A stretch of DNA of 64,000 nt from CALFVT01 sp964513675 (GTDB lineage Bacteria > Pseudomonadota > Alphaproteobacteria > Caulobacterales > Maricaulaceae), in the NCBI GenBank assembly GCA_964513675.1, contig CAZEOD010000002.1:35085-99084 (forward strand), read 5' to 3'. A program made the translations under genes and the position numbers. Below, one piece after another: positions 33,591-42,910 of this stretch; the first letter of the stretch is position 1, and each line of letters starts with the position of its first letter. Under the pieces are notes generated by a model. It ran no database searches. It was not told where the DNA came from and worked only from the letters and a program-made list of their open reading frames with translations.

Positions 33591-33854
33591 CTATGCGAGC
33601 GCTTTGATTCTTTTGCTCAGGCGCGAAATTTTCCGCGACGCTGTATTTTTGTGAAACACGCCATTAGAGACAGCGCGCATCATAGCCGGTTCAACAGCTT
33701 TAAACGCTTCACTTGCAGCGGCCTTATCGCCGGCTGCGATTGCATCGTCGAGTTTACGGATGGATGTCCGCACAAGAGAGCGGCGCGCACGGTTAACGTC
33801 TGTGCGGCGTGCAATCTTACGAACAGCTTTTTTCGCAGATGATGTATTAGCCAT
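33591..33854 (-). CDS. rpsT: 30S ribosomal protein S20
   Basis: An 87-residue basic protein that binds 16S rRNA in the small subunit body. It starts MANTSSAKKAVRKIARRTDVNRARRSLVRT in outline and ends NTASRKISRLSKRIKAL, both diagnostic for S20. Length is normal. GAGGATATT lies just before the ATG. It has its own terminator and lies directly upstream of dnaA, as in many alphaproteobacteria. Confidence 0.97.
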   Translation of the reverse strand: MANTSSAKKAVRKIARRTDVNRARRSLVRTSIRKLDDAIAAGDKAAASEAFKAVEPAMMRAVSNGVFHKNTASRKISRLSKRIKALA

Positions 33855-34050
33855 AATATCCTCATATGTCAGGGCAGCATTATGCCCACATAAATTTCAA
33901 TGGCCGCATATAGCGAGCCTCATTCGCCCCGTCAACACCCATTTATCGGCAAGAGGGGTAAAATCAGCCGCGCGCCTGAAATATCTTCATGCCGCTTGGC
34001 CGCACCCTAAAGGCGGGCCCCCTTAAGGCGGTCTTGCAGCGCGTGATATT

Positions 34051-34827
34051 CTAACGATGTTTGAAATGCGGCTTTCGCTTTTCTACAAAGGCCTCCATGC
34101 CTTCTTTTTGGTCGTCCGTTGCAAACATGCTTTGGAACAGACGGCGTTCAAAGCGGATGCCTTGCTCTAGCGTCATTTCAAAGGAGGCATTGACGGCCTC
34201 TTTGGTCATCATCGCAATCGGCCCGCTTTGTGCGGCGATTTTATTTGCGGCTTCCATCGCCGTTCTCATAAGCTCATCTAGCGGTACAACGCGGGAGACA
34301 AGCCCTGCGCGTTCGGCTTCTTGGGCGTCCATCATACGGCCCGTCAGGCACATATCCATCGCTTTGGCTTTGCCAATGGCTTGGGTGAGGCGCTGCGTCC
34401 CGCCAGAACCGGGCATAACGCCAAGATTAATCTCGGGCTGGCCGAATTTCGCATTGTCAGCCGCAATAATGAAATCACACATCATCGCCACTTCGCAGCC
34501 GCCGCCAAGTGCATAGCCTGCCACCGCCGCAATAATCGGCTTACGGAAGCGCGCAACGCTGGCCCAGTAAAGATCAAACACGTCATGTTGATACATGCCG
34601 AGAAAGCTGCCGTTTTGGAGCTCTTTAATATCCGCGCCCGCCGCAAAGGCTTTTTCCGAGCCTGTCATCACCACGCAGCGAATATCATCCTCATCATAAA
34701 GGCTATCCAGCGCATGGGTAATTTCTTGAACCAGTTGATCGCATAAAGCGTTCATCGCTTTGGGACGGTCCAGACGCAAAACAGCGACATGACCCTCGCG
34801 GGTTAGCTCTATTGTTTCGTAATTCAT
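34051..34827 (-). CDS. Enoyl-CoA hydratase/isomerase family protein
   Basis: A 258-residue crotonase-fold enzyme, probably hydrating 2-enoyl-CoA in fatty-acid beta-oxidation. Visible motifs are RLDRPKAMNAL, FAAGADIKEL (first oxyanion element), GYALGGGCEVAMMCDF with catalytic Glu, and KFGQPEINLGVMPGSGGTQRL with the second catalytic Glu. Both glutamates of true hydratases are present. The position next to rpsT-dnaA matches the conserved alphaproteobacterial order. Chain-length preference cannot be told. Confidence 0.93.
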   Translation of the reverse strand: MNYETIELTREGHVAVLRLDRPKAMNALCDQLVQEITHALDSLYDEDDIRCVVMTGSEKAFAAGADIKELQNGSFLGMYQHDVFDLYWASVARFRKPIIAAVAGYALGGGCEVAMMCDFIIAADNAKFGQPEINLGVMPGSGGTQRLTQAIGKAKAMDMCLTGRMMDAQEAERAGLVSRVVPLDELMRTAMEAANKIAAQSGPIAMMTKEAVNASFEMTLEQGIRFERRLFQSMFATDDQKEGMEAFVEKRKPHFKHR

Positions 34828-34960
34828 ATCGGTCTCTCTACCGTTATTTTTAAATCTGGCGGCTTTTACACGTGCAATGACGGAGTTGGCAAGCCAAAGC
34901 GGTGTTTACCCCAGAGGGCGCTTAAGCGGCGAATAGGGGCGCTCGGGACGGCCCGCATGT

Positions 34961-35800
34961 TCATCTTTGGCATTTGCGACAATAAAAACTGCTCCGGCCT
35001 GATTGCGTAATCCGCATGAGCGGCGCGGCGCAGGCATTACACGGCTCGCCTTCGCGGCCATAGACATCAAAGCTATGTTGGAAATAACCCAGATCACCGT
35101 CGGCACTGGCAAAATCGCGCAGGGATGATCCGCCGGCCTCTATGGCCTCTGAAATCACGTCTTTAATATGGCCCGTGAGCCGTTCCGTCTCGATGATTGT
35201 TAACCGCCCGGCCATACGTTTTGGCGATATGCCTGCGCGGAACAGCGCTTCACAGACATAAATATTGCCAAGACCGGCGATAATCCGCTGATCGAGCAAG
35301 GCCGCTTTAATCTTGCTTTTCTTTCCGCGTAGTTTTTCGCGTAGCATCGGCGCATTACAGCCATTGGATAATGGCTCCGGGCCGAGCGCGGCCAAGCGCG
35401 GCGGCATCTCGCCTTTTAAGACAAGTTCCATGAATCCAAAGCGGCGCGGGTCATTATAGATCACGCGGTGGCCACTGCTCATGTGGAAAACAACATGGTC
35501 ATGTTTCGCAATCCCGCCCGTATCTTGCACAAATTTTCCGCTTGCATCCCCATCAATCGTAAAACGCCCTGACATGCCCAAATGCATCATCAAGCGCTCG
35601 CCGGAGGAGAGCTCACAATTCAAAAATTTGGCGCGCCGCCCCAGATGGGTGAGCCTTTGCCCTTGCAGCCGCGCGGCGAAATTCTCTGGAAAGGGAAAGC
35701 GTAAATTTGCCCGCCTGACCTCCACCTGCTCAAACACATAGCCCTCCATGACAGGGGCCAAACCGCGGCGCACAGTTTCAACTTCTGGAAGTTCGGGCAT
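34961..35800 (-). CDS. mutM: Formamidopyrimidine-DNA glycosylase MutM
   Basis: A 279-residue bifunctional glycosylase/AP lyase removing oxidised purines such as 8-oxoguanine. It starts MPELPEVETVRRGL, with catalytic Pro2 and Glu3. The conserved lysine is in LGRRAKFL. The C-terminal zinc finger is CNACAAPL...FYCRKCQR, ending the protein. All catalytic and zinc residues are intact. It is divergent from ubiE, 61 bases apart. Confidence 0.97.
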   Translation of the reverse strand: MPELPEVETVRRGLAPVMEGYVFEQVEVRRANLRFPFPENFAARLQGQRLTHLGRRAKFLNCELSSGERLMMHLGMSGRFTIDGDASGKFVQDTGGIAKHDHVVFHMSSGHRVIYNDPRRFGFMELVLKGEMPPRLAALGPEPLSNGCNAPMLREKLRGKKSKIKAALLDQRIIAGLGNIYVCEALFRAGISPKRMAGRLTIIETERLTGHIKDVISEAIEAGGSSLRDFASADGDLGYFQHSFDVYGREGEPCNACAAPLMRITQSGRSSFYCRKCQR

Positions 35801-35861
35801 AATGTCTCTATCTAAGCTTCCGCTCTGGCTTTTCGGCTTTATTTATGACAGATAGCCTCTC

Positions 35862-36647
35862 ATGAGCAAGGCTGAAGACACAATAGATTTCGGATTCACA
35901 GAGATCCCGCGCGGGGAAAAACAATCTCGCGTGCGCGGTGTGTTTGATTCTGTCGCTAGTAAATATGACCTCATGAATGATGCCATGTCGATGGGCATAC
36001 ATCGTGTGTGGAAAGATATGATGGTGACCAAGATCAACCCGCAGCCCGGGGAGCGTCTTATTGATATCGCCGGCGGCACGGGCGACATCGCCAAACGCTT
36101 TCTAGCAAAAGCGGATAAAGTCAGGGCGCGGCGCGGCGGCGCGCGTGCGAGCGCCATCGTTAGCGATATTAATTACGAAATGCTGGCGGCTGGCCTGACG
36201 GATAAAGACGGTGGACGCGCCCATACAATAAATAACCGTATAGAGCGGGTGTGCGGCAATGCCGAATGTCTTCCCTTTGAGACAGAGAGCGCCGATGTTG
36301 TGACGATCTCTTTTGGCATTAGAAACGTAACAGACCGGCCCGCAGCCTTGCGGGAGTTTCACCGTATCTTGAAACCGGGCGGGCGGCTGTTCATTCTCGA
36401 ATTTTCAACGCCGCCAGATAAGTTTTTGCGCCAGATTTATGATAGCTATTCCTTTGCCGTTATCCCTACACTTGGCGGGTTATTAGCGGGCGATAAAGAC
36501 AGCTATCAATATCTTGTCGAATCCATCCGCCGCTTCCCGCGCCAAGACGCTTTTGCCGCTATGATATCGGAGGCTGGATTTGCCCGCGCCGCGTGGCAAG
36601 ATTATTCGGGCGGCATTGCCAGCCTTCATTGGGGCTTTAAATTATAA
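35862..36647 (+). CDS. ubiE: Demethylmenaquinone/2-polyprenyl-1,4-benzoquinol methyltransferase UbiE
   Basis: A 261-residue SAM-dependent C-methyltransferase in ubiquinone (and where present menaquinone) synthesis. Motifs are FDSVASKYDLMNDAMSMGIHRVWK, SAM motif I LIDIAGGTGDIAKRF, and a UbiE segment NAECLPFETESADVVTISFGIRN. The C-terminal part has LPTLGGLLAGDKDSYQYLVES-like text with ESIRRFP. The divergent mutM neighbour is the usual arrangement. Length is normal. Confidence 0.96.
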   Translation: MSKAEDTIDFGFTEIPRGEKQSRVRGVFDSVASKYDLMNDAMSMGIHRVWKDMMVTKINPQPGERLIDIAGGTGDIAKRFLAKADKVRARRGGARASAIVSDINYEMLAAGLTDKDGGRAHTINNRIERVCGNAECLPFETESADVVTISFGIRNVTDRPAALREFHRILKPGGRLFILEFSTPPDKFLRQIYDSYSFAVIPTLGGLLAGDKDSYQYLVESIRRFPRQDAFAAMISEAGFARAAWQDYSGGIASLHWGFKL

Positions 36648-36699
36648 CGCGCCGCTTTTGCGCAGGCTAATATGCGGCGGGCTAATAGCCGCCTTTATA

Positions 36700-38814
36700 T
36701 TAAGGCCGGCCTTTACTCTTTTTCCCCTTTTTAGCCTTTAAAGCGGCGCGGGCGAGTTTCTTTTTATGCGGCTTTCTGCGCTGCATGGGTTGATCGCCGC
36801 TAGAGTTTTTCGGGCCATCACCGGATGTAAAATCTCTGGCGCTATTGGGCTTGCGGTCTTTACGTTTAAATTGCGCGCCGTCATTCGCGCCGCCGTCTGC
36901 ATCCTGCGCGCGGGGGGCTTTTCTGGGTTTATCAAAAGAGGTCTCTTTTTTACCCAAGTCTTTTTTACCAAAGTCTTTACGGGCTGTTTTGCGCGGCGCG
37001 GACTCGCCGTAATCGCGGCCCTCTTTGGACTTATAATCGCGGGTTTTTCTGGATTTATTCGGGCCGCCGCTGCGCTCAGACCGCGGCTTGCCTTTGCGCG
37101 ATCTGTTTTTATCACCATATGAGCCGCGCTCTGTGTCTCTATCGCCGCCAGAGTTGAAATCAGGCCGCCCTTCAATCGGGGTCGCTGTGATCGCTTTTTC
37201 GATTTTTCCATCCGGCCCAATCGCGGCCATGAAACGGTCAAGGCCATCGGGTGAAATTTCAATAAATGTCTTGGTTTCTGTGATTTTAATGCCGCCAATT
37301 TCAGCTTTTTTAAGTTGCCCGGATTTGCAAAGCATAGGCAAAATCCAGCGCGGTTCGGCGCGCTGCTTGCGGCCAAGATTAAGCGAGAACCACACCCCAT
37401 TATCAAAATCATTGCGGCGGCTTGGGCGCGGCCCGCGATCTGCGCCTCTATCTTTTGATGGGTCATAATCTGACACATTGGTCAATTCTTCCGGCGCAGA
37501 GCGTCCGGCGCGATATTGCCGGATAAAGGCCATGGCAATATGCTCAGCCGAATATTTCTCCAAAAGCTGCGCGGTAATATCGCGCTCATCATCTGAGACC
37601 GCTTCGGTCAGGATTGACGACTCAAGCAGGCGTTCATTATCGCGGGCAACCACATCGGCGGCAGACGGCGGATTGCCCCATTCCGCTGTGATTTTCGCGC
37701 TGTGTAAAAGACGGTCTGTGCGGCGGCGGGCTTTATGGGGCACGATGAGCGCACTGACGCCTTTACGTCCCGCGCGGCCTGTCCGTCCGCTGCGATGCAG
37801 CAGGGCTTCTTGGTTTTTAGGAATAGAGGCATGGATCACCAATTCCAAATCCGGTAGATCCAGCCCCCGCGCGGCCACATCTGTCGCGATACAAACACGG
37901 GCCCGTCCATCGCGCATAGCTTGCAGGGCATGGCTGCGATCTTTCTGGCTAAGCTCTCCTGACAGAGCGACAACAGAAAAGCCGCGATTATTAAACCGCG
38001 CAACCATGCGGTTCACGGCAACGCGGGTGTCGCAGAAGACAATCGCATTTTTCGCATCATAATATTGCAAGACATTGATAATGGCGTTTTCTTGATCGGA
38101 CGGAGCCACCATTAAAGCGCGATATTGAATATCTAAATGTTGTTTCGTATCGGCGACAACATTCACGCGCGCTGCATTTTTTTGGTAGGTTTTCGTAAGC
38201 TTGATAATGGTCTTTGGAACCGTTGCCGAGAACATCAAGCTGCGGTGGTCTTCGGGCGCAGCGGATAAGATCATTTCTAATTCTTCGCGAAAGCCCATTT
38301 TGAGCATTTCATCCGCTTCATCAAGGACGATGACTTTGACGTGGCTCATATCCAGCGAGCCGCGCTTGATATGATCGCATAAACGGCCCGGGGTGCCGAC
38401 GACAATATGCGCGCCATTTGCAAGGGCGCGGCGCTCATCGCGCATATCCATACCGCCGACACAGCTCGCCATTTTCGCGCCTGAATCCGCATAGAGCCAT
38501 GATAGCTCACGCTTGACCTGTAGGGCTAATTCGCGGGTCGGGGCAATCGCAACCGCAAGAGGGGCGTCGGTCCAGCCAAAGGCGTCATCCTCTCCGAGTA
38601 AGGTCGGGGCCATTGCCAATCCGAACGCCACCGTTTTGCCCGAGCCCGTCTGGGCAGAGACTAAAAGGTCTGACTGTTCTAATGACGGGGCCAAAACGGC
38701 CTCTTGAACCGGCGTTAATGTCACATATTTACGCGCGGCTAAAGTAGATGCCAACGCAGGGCGGATATATTGCATGTGGGTCATATTTATCTTTCGAGCG
38801 GCTTCATCAATCAT
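36700..38814 (-). CDS. deaD: DEAD-box RNA helicase with DbpA-type RNA-binding domain and long basic tail
   Basis: A 704-residue ATP-dependent RNA helicase of the DeaD/CsdA group, acting in ribosome assembly or mRNA turnover. Motifs in order: Q motif LTPVQEAVL, I AQTGSGKT, Ia PTRELA, Ib TPGRL, II DEAD, III SAT, V TDVAARGLD, VI HRSGRTGRAGRKG. A DbpA-like RNA-binding domain follows near residues 470-550 (WFSLNLGRKQRAEPRWILPM). The last 150 residues are a low-complexity Lys/Arg/Gly/Ser tail, probably unstructured and RNA-binding. The start at 38814 has GAGG upstream; an internal ATG at 38784 is possible. Confidence 0.94.
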   Translation of the reverse strand: MIDEAARKINMTHMQYIRPALASTLAARKYVTLTPVQEAVLAPSLEQSDLLVSAQTGSGKTVAFGLAMAPTLLGEDDAFGWTDAPLAVAIAPTRELALQVKRELSWLYADSGAKMASCVGGMDMRDERRALANGAHIVVGTPGRLCDHIKRGSLDMSHVKVIVLDEADEMLKMGFREELEMILSAAPEDHRSLMFSATVPKTIIKLTKTYQKNAARVNVVADTKQHLDIQYRALMVAPSDQENAIINVLQYYDAKNAIVFCDTRVAVNRMVARFNNRGFSVVALSGELSQKDRSHALQAMRDGRARVCIATDVAARGLDLPDLELVIHASIPKNQEALLHRSGRTGRAGRKGVSALIVPHKARRRTDRLLHSAKITAEWGNPPSAADVVARDNERLLESSILTEAVSDDERDITAQLLEKYSAEHIAMAFIRQYRAGRSAPEELTNVSDYDPSKDRGADRGPRPSRRNDFDNGVWFSLNLGRKQRAEPRWILPMLCKSGQLKKAEIGGIKITETKTFIEISPDGLDRFMAAIGPDGKIEKAITATPIEGRPDFNSGGDRDTERGSYGDKNRSRKGKPRSERSGGPNKSRKTRDYKSKEGRDYGESAPRKTARKDFGKKDLGKKETSFDKPRKAPRAQDADGGANDGAQFKRKDRKPNSARDFTSGDGPKNSSGDQPMQRRKPHKKKLARAALKAKKGKKSKGRP

Positions 38815-39016
38815 ATGCCGCCTCTGCCGCGCCTCTTATGGTGTATTATAGAGCTTGCATAGGTAAATCAGCGGTTTTGCGGTCATTCCCTATGATCCAT
38901 AGCTGTTTCTGGGGTTTTATTTTTGAAACATTGGAGCAGAGCGCAGAGCGGATTGGGGGCGCTTGGCCTCAGCTCTCTGCTTGCTCTGCCCCGCTGAAGC
39001 GCATAGAAGAAAGCCG

Positions 39017-39694
39017 ATGTCACATGTAACCCCATCTCGCGCGCCTTCTGCCGCTTTACAGCTCTGCGCCGACAGCCTTGCTGTTGAGGCGGGGCCGCTG
39101 CGCCTTTTTGAGGCTATGTCTTTCCGGCTTAAAAGCGGGGAGGCCTTAATTTTGCGCGGCCCCAATGGCAGCGGGAAAACAAGCTTGCTTAAAGCTATTG
39201 CGGGCTTATATCCGCTGGCCGCCGGAGAGATCAAATTTCAAGCTGATGCGGCGGGTGAAAATGACGTGGTTTATAATATCGCAGAAAATTGTCATTTTCT
39301 CGGCCATAAGAACGGGCTGAAAGGGGAGCGGACGATACGGCAAAATCTTGCGTTTTTCGCAAGTTTTGAAGGCGCCCCCAAAGCGCGTATAAATGCGGCG
39401 GCCGCGACGCTTAATTTGATACCGCTTTTAGATTTGCCCGTGGGGCTTTTATCTGCCGGTCAGGCGCGGCGGGCGGCTTTTGCGCGCCTGCTAATTGGGG
39501 CGCGGCCTATCTGGCTGCTGGATGAGCCAACATCTGCGCTTGATGATATTTCGCGCGGCATCATCGAAGCCTCATGCCGCGCGCATTTAAAGACAGGTGG
39601 GCTGTTACTCGTTTCAACCCATCTTCCATTTTTCAGCGATGCGGATATGATCCAAGTTTTGCAGATGGCTGATTTTACGGCCTCTGCGTCATGA
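39017..39694 (+). CDS. ccmA: Heme exporter ATP-binding protein CcmA
   Basis: A 225-residue ABC ATPase for cytochrome c maturation system I, releasing heme-loaded CcmE on the periplasmic side. Walker A is RGPNGSGKTSLLKAIAGL, the Q-loop region is CHFLGHKNGLKGERT (typical CcmA), the signature is LSAGQARRAAFARLL, and Walker B is PIWLLDEPTSALD. The ATG at 39017 is used; upstream in-frame starts at 38963 lack support. Four bases overlap ccmB. Confidence 0.93.
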   Translation: MSHVTPSRAPSAALQLCADSLAVEAGPLRLFEAMSFRLKSGEALILRGPNGSGKTSLLKAIAGLYPLAAGEIKFQADAAGENDVVYNIAENCHFLGHKNGLKGERTIRQNLAFFASFEGAPKARINAAAATLNLIPLLDLPVGLLSAGQARRAAFARLLIGARPIWLLDEPTSALDDISRGIIEASCRAHLKTGGLLLVSTHLPFFSDADMIQVLQMADFTASAS

Positions 39695-40347
39695 GGCCGC
39701 TATTGGCCCTGATGAAGAGAGATCTTGCTCTCGCCTATCAAAGCGGCTCAGGCCCCGTCTTGGGGCTTGTTTTTTACCTTTGCTTGGTGATTTTATTTCC
39801 CTTTGGCATTGGCCCCAATATGAAGACCTTAAGCCTTGTTAGCCCTGCGATTATATGGGCCGGCCCGCTCTTATCAATCCTGCTCGGGGTCGAGAAGGTT
39901 TTTCAGCCTGATGTTGATGACGGTAGCTTTGATATTTACCGCCTCTCGGCGGTGCCGCTGGAAATCATTATTCTAACAAAAGCCGTGACATTTTGGATCG
40001 CCGCCGCCTTGCCGCTTATCGCGTTATCGCCATTTTTTGCGATGTTATTAGCGATGGAGAGCGATGTGATTTTAGGCAGTCTTTTGGCCTTATTAATCGG
40101 CTCGCCTGCTTTGGTGTTTTTTGGTGTTTTTTGCGCGGCCTTAACCGTAAAGCTGAAACGCGCGGGGCTGCTCATTGTAATCTTGGCTGTGCCGTTCTTA
40201 GTGCCGGTTATGATTTTTGGCGTCAGTGCCTCGCGTAATTTGTCCGCGAATGGGCCGTTAAGCGCCGCGTCTTTTTATTATCTAGCGGCGCTGTCGATTT
40301 TTTCAGGCCTCTTATGCTGCCTTGCGGGGGCCCGCGCGCTGAAGTAA
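39691..40347 (+). CDS. ccmB: Heme exporter membrane protein CcmB
   Basis: A 218-residue, six-helix membrane subunit pairing with CcmA in the system I cytochrome c maturation ABC complex. Visible family text includes LLALMKRDLALAYQSG at the start, GPLLSILLGVEKVFQPDVDDGSFD (the usual CcmB segment) and PLEIIILTKAVTFWIAAALPL. It starts within ccmA (ATGA overlap). No ccmC, D or E gene follows here; the next gene is on the opposite strand. Confidence 0.93.
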   Translation: MRPLLALMKRDLALAYQSGSGPVLGLVFYLCLVILFPFGIGPNMKTLSLVSPAIIWAGPLLSILLGVEKVFQPDVDDGSFDIYRLSAVPLEIIILTKAVTFWIAAALPLIALSPFFAMLLAMESDVILGSLLALLIGSPALVFFGVFCAALTVKLKRAGLLIVILAVPFLVPVMIFGVSASRNLSANGPLSAASFYYLAALSIFSGLLCCLAGARALK

Positions 40348-40359
40348 GGCGATTAAATG

Positions 40360-40381
40360 AAAAACCCGCCGAAACGGCGGG
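40360..40381 (-). terminator. Rho-independent terminator of the BI-1 family gene
   Basis: CCCGCCG (40365-40371) pairs with CGGCGGG (40375-40381) around AAA. On the minus strand it is followed by a T-run (A-run at 40360-40364). It may also act weakly for ccmB. Confidence 0.8.
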
Positions 40382-40411
40382 GTGTTATCTTTAATCATGT
40401 TCAGCGAAATC

Positions 40412-41134
40412 TTATTCGCGGCCAAAGAGGCTGAGAAGGATTTGGAACATATTGACGAAAGCGAGTAAAAGACTTGCCGCGCCAAAGAGCGAGAGCTTGT
40501 CCATCATGGCGGGGTTATTGGCCGCGCCGTAATATGTCCGCTTTAGCATTTGCGTTTCCCACGCAACGATCATCGCAATCGCGCCAAGAGCAACAATGTT
40601 AATGATGATATCAAGCGGGCCGGTTGGGCGCAGGCTTGGGACGAAAGCGCCGAGAACGCTAATGCCCACATAAGCGGCGAAAGCGATGGCAGCATATTTA
40701 ACAAAGGTGCTGAGATTGCGGCTGGTTGTATAGCCAAAGAGGCTGAGGCCCGCAAACATGGCGACGGTCATAAAGAATATCTTGGCGATAATCATCGGAT
40801 TATAGAACATGCCAATGGCCGAGACGAAGATTCCCAAGAAGGCGGCAAAGCCAAAGAGGAAGGTCATAACGCCGCCGCGCGACATTGTGTGTAATTTACT
40901 ACCAACGCTCCCAAACAAGATCGGAATTGCGATCACAAAGCCCAAAAGAAGGAAGGGGCTGCGAAGTATGCCAAAGGCCGCTTGGTTTTCTAAAAAGAAC
41001 TGTCCTGCGAAATAAGCAACAATGGCGGTGACGGCCATAGCCATTGTCATATAGCGGTAAGTGCCGAGCATAAAGCTCTTTAGGCCAAGGTCGGTATCCG
41101 CTTGGACGCCGACTGTGCGGTTATAGTCATTCAT
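40412..41134 (-). CDS. Bax inhibitor-1/YccA family membrane protein
   Basis: About 240 residues with seven predicted membrane helices, typical of the BI-1/TMBIM family. It begins MNDYNRTVGVQADTDLGLKSFMLGTYRYMTMAM in outline. The C-terminal region is YLDIINIV-like and ends with LLAFVNMFQILLSLFGRE, as in bacterial YbhL/YccA proteins. The ATG at 41134 is preferred to 41146 because GGAG lies just before it. Some relatives bind FtsH or act as proton/calcium leak channels; the role here is unknown. Confidence 0.9.
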   Translation of the reverse strand: MNDYNRTVGVQADTDLGLKSFMLGTYRYMTMAMAVTAIVAYFAGQFFLENQAAFGILRSPFLLLGFVIAIPILFGSVGSKLHTMSRGGVMTFLFGFAAFLGIFVSAIGMFYNPMIIAKIFFMTVAMFAGLSLFGYTTSRNLSTFVKYAAIAFAAYVGISVLGAFVPSLRPTGPLDIIINIVALGAIAMIVAWETQMLKRTYYGAANNPAMMDKLSLFGAASLLLAFVNMFQILLSLFGRE

Positions 41135-41285
41135 GTAAAACTCCATCCTGGGATTTAAAGGTGGGGGCCTCTTGCCCGTTTCTCTTTTAATATAGGGATA
41201 AATCCTAATAAAACCAATATAAATTCATGCTGAAATAGCTTAAGAATATTTTAGATGTGATTAAACCTGAATATCTTTGATAATT

Positions 41286-41834
41286 ATGCGCCTTTTTGCC
41301 GCCTTAAAACCCTCTCATAAAACTCTGCGCAGTTTTCGGCGTATGCAAAAGGGCGTGTCCGGTGCGCGCTGGTCGGATGAAGAGAAGCTGCATATTACTT
41401 TGGCCTTTTACGGGGATGTTAGCCTCGATCACGCCGAGATTTTAGATCATGCGCTGGGCGATATTCGCCAGCCCGGCTTTGATCTGTCTTACCAAGGCGT
41501 TGGGCATTTTGGTAAGTCGCGCCCGCATAGCCTGCATATCGGCGTTGTGCCGTCTGAGCCGCTAATGAAGCTTCACCGCGCTTGCCTGAAAGCCGCGCGC
41601 CGTGCGGAGATAGACATGGAGCGCCGCAATTACAGCCCCCATGTGACCCTCGCTTATATTCGCGGAGAGCCGCGAATTGACCGCATTAAAGCTTGGGAGA
41701 AAAATTATAACGGCTTTAAATCAAAGGCTGATTTGATGGATGAGTTTTGCCTTTATTCGAGCTGGCCGCGACAGCGGGGCGGCAATCTCTACCGCCTTGA
41801 AGCGAGCTATCCACTGCGCGGCGCCCTCATATAA
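41286..41834 (+). CDS. thpR: RNA 2',3'-cyclic phosphodiesterase ThpR
   Basis: A 182-residue 2H-phosphoesterase opening 2',3'-cyclic phosphate ends of RNA. The two catalytic HxT motifs are visible: HITLAFYG (near residue 37) and HVTLAYIRG (near residue 120). It starts MRLFAALKPSHKT, the usual ThpR opening, so the ATG at 41286 is preferred to the upstream TTG at 41277. Length is normal. It stands alone between a BI-1 gene and an OmpV-like gene. Confidence 0.92.
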   Translation: MRLFAALKPSHKTLRSFRRMQKGVSGARWSDEEKLHITLAFYGDVSLDHAEILDHALGDIRQPGFDLSYQGVGHFGKSRPHSLHIGVVPSEPLMKLHRACLKAARRAEIDMERRNYSPHVTLAYIRGEPRIDRIKAWEKNYNGFKSKADLMDEFCLYSSWPRQRGGNLYRLEASYPLRGALI

Positions 41835-41876
41835 TATAAACAGCGGCTCGCTAGACCCGCCGCCTAGAAATGCCAC

Positions 41877-42713
41877 TTAGAAATGTTTGGCAAGCCCAAG
41901 AGCCAGTGTTAATCCGCTGTTTTCAACAGAGAGCGGGCTATCTTTGGCATCGCCTTGCAGAGCCGAGTAATTCACAACGCCGATAAGCTGGAAATTATTC
42001 GGAAGCTCATAATAAGCCGCTGTATGCGCGCCCAGAGCCAAGAGCCCGCCGCTGGCTTGAAAGGCATCAAGCTCCGTAATGCCGAGAGCCGGGAGGTCTT
42101 CGGCGTCAATATTATAGAGCGTACCCGTCCATCCGGCCGTGCCAAATGTCGCGCGAACACCCGGCGTAATACGAAGGCCCTTAATCGGTTTAACTTCGGT
42201 GGTCAGCAGGGTATCAAGGCGGGAGCCGCCAAAACCGCCCGTAAAAGGCGTGGTGGCTATGGCGTCAAAGGCGGCAAAGGGCAGATAATACCGCAGGGCA
42301 TTTGTAACGGCAAAGGAGCTATCCACCTCGCCGCCATCCCCAATAAGCGGTGTGTCTTCACCATCGCGGCCAAGGGCAAAATTAACTGATGTCGACACAC
42401 GTAGATTATCTGTATTGCGCCAATAGACACCCGCGCCCAGAGCAGGATTGATAAATAAGCGCCCTTTATAATCCGTGCGAATAAAGGGCAGGACGAGATT
42501 ATCTGAATTTTCTGATCCGACATAGGTGGCGCGGTTGACATAAGCAACGCCGAGGTCAGCAAAGCTGCGGTCCCGCTTTTCGGAAATGGCAAATAGGCCG
42601 TCTTGTTCGCCGAAAATGCGCGCGCTATCGTCTGCCTTGGCGGGCGTCACCGATAATATTAATGCGGTGATTAACGCGCCCGCAGCAGCCATCCATGAAA
42701 AATGTCTCATCAT
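41877..42713 (-). CDS. MipA/OmpV family outer-membrane protein
   Basis: A 278-residue protein with a signal peptide (cleavage after TPAKA). The body consists of alternating beta strands and ends in a terminal Phe (LALGLAKHF), the outer-membrane targeting residue. Family segments include GVAYVNRATYVGSENSDNLVLPFI, DYKGRLFINPALGAGVYW and TLLTTEVKPIKGLRITPG. MipA/OmpV proteins are small outer-membrane barrels, one of which scaffolds murein enzymes in E. coli. AAGGAG precedes the start by five bases. Confidence 0.87.
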   Translation of the reverse strand: MMRHFSWMAAAGALITALILSVTPAKADDSARIFGEQDGLFAISEKRDRSFADLGVAYVNRATYVGSENSDNLVLPFIRTDYKGRLFINPALGAGVYWRNTDNLRVSTSVNFALGRDGEDTPLIGDGGEVDSSFAVTNALRYYLPFAAFDAIATTPFTGGFGGSRLDTLLTTEVKPIKGLRITPGVRATFGTAGWTGTLYNIDAEDLPALGITELDAFQASGGLLALGAHTAAYYELPNNFQLIGVVNYSALQGDAKDSPLSVENSGLTLALGLAKHF

Positions 42714-42844
42714 GTTATCTCCTTGCGCGCTAAATGGGGAAATTGCGCGGAAATCGCAAGTAAAAAATCTGTAGGACGGGTGTAAGATTTTGAATTAATC
42801 GGCGTTTGTTTGCGTGTTATAAAGAGGCTTAGGGCGAGGTTAAC

Positions 42845-42877
42845 AAAAAAACTCACCTTGCGAGGGGCAAGGTGAGT
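42845..42877 (-). terminator. Rho-independent terminator of the DM13 gene
   Basis: ACTCACCTTGC (42851-42861) pairs perfectly with GCAAGGTGAGT (42867-42877). On the minus strand it is followed by six T. Confidence 0.88.
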
Positions 42878-42910
42878 TCAGGAGAGATATATTTGAAAGC
42901 TTGGCTTTCA

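Noticed and set aside
33214..33654. Plus-strand reading frame of 146 codons between dnaA and rpsT
   Set aside because: It runs through the rpsT terminator and into rpsT antisense, has no ribosome site and no family-like sequence.
37478..38062. Plus-strand reading frames opposite the DEAD-box helicase
   Set aside because: They mirror the helicase core motifs in antisense and have no ribosome site.
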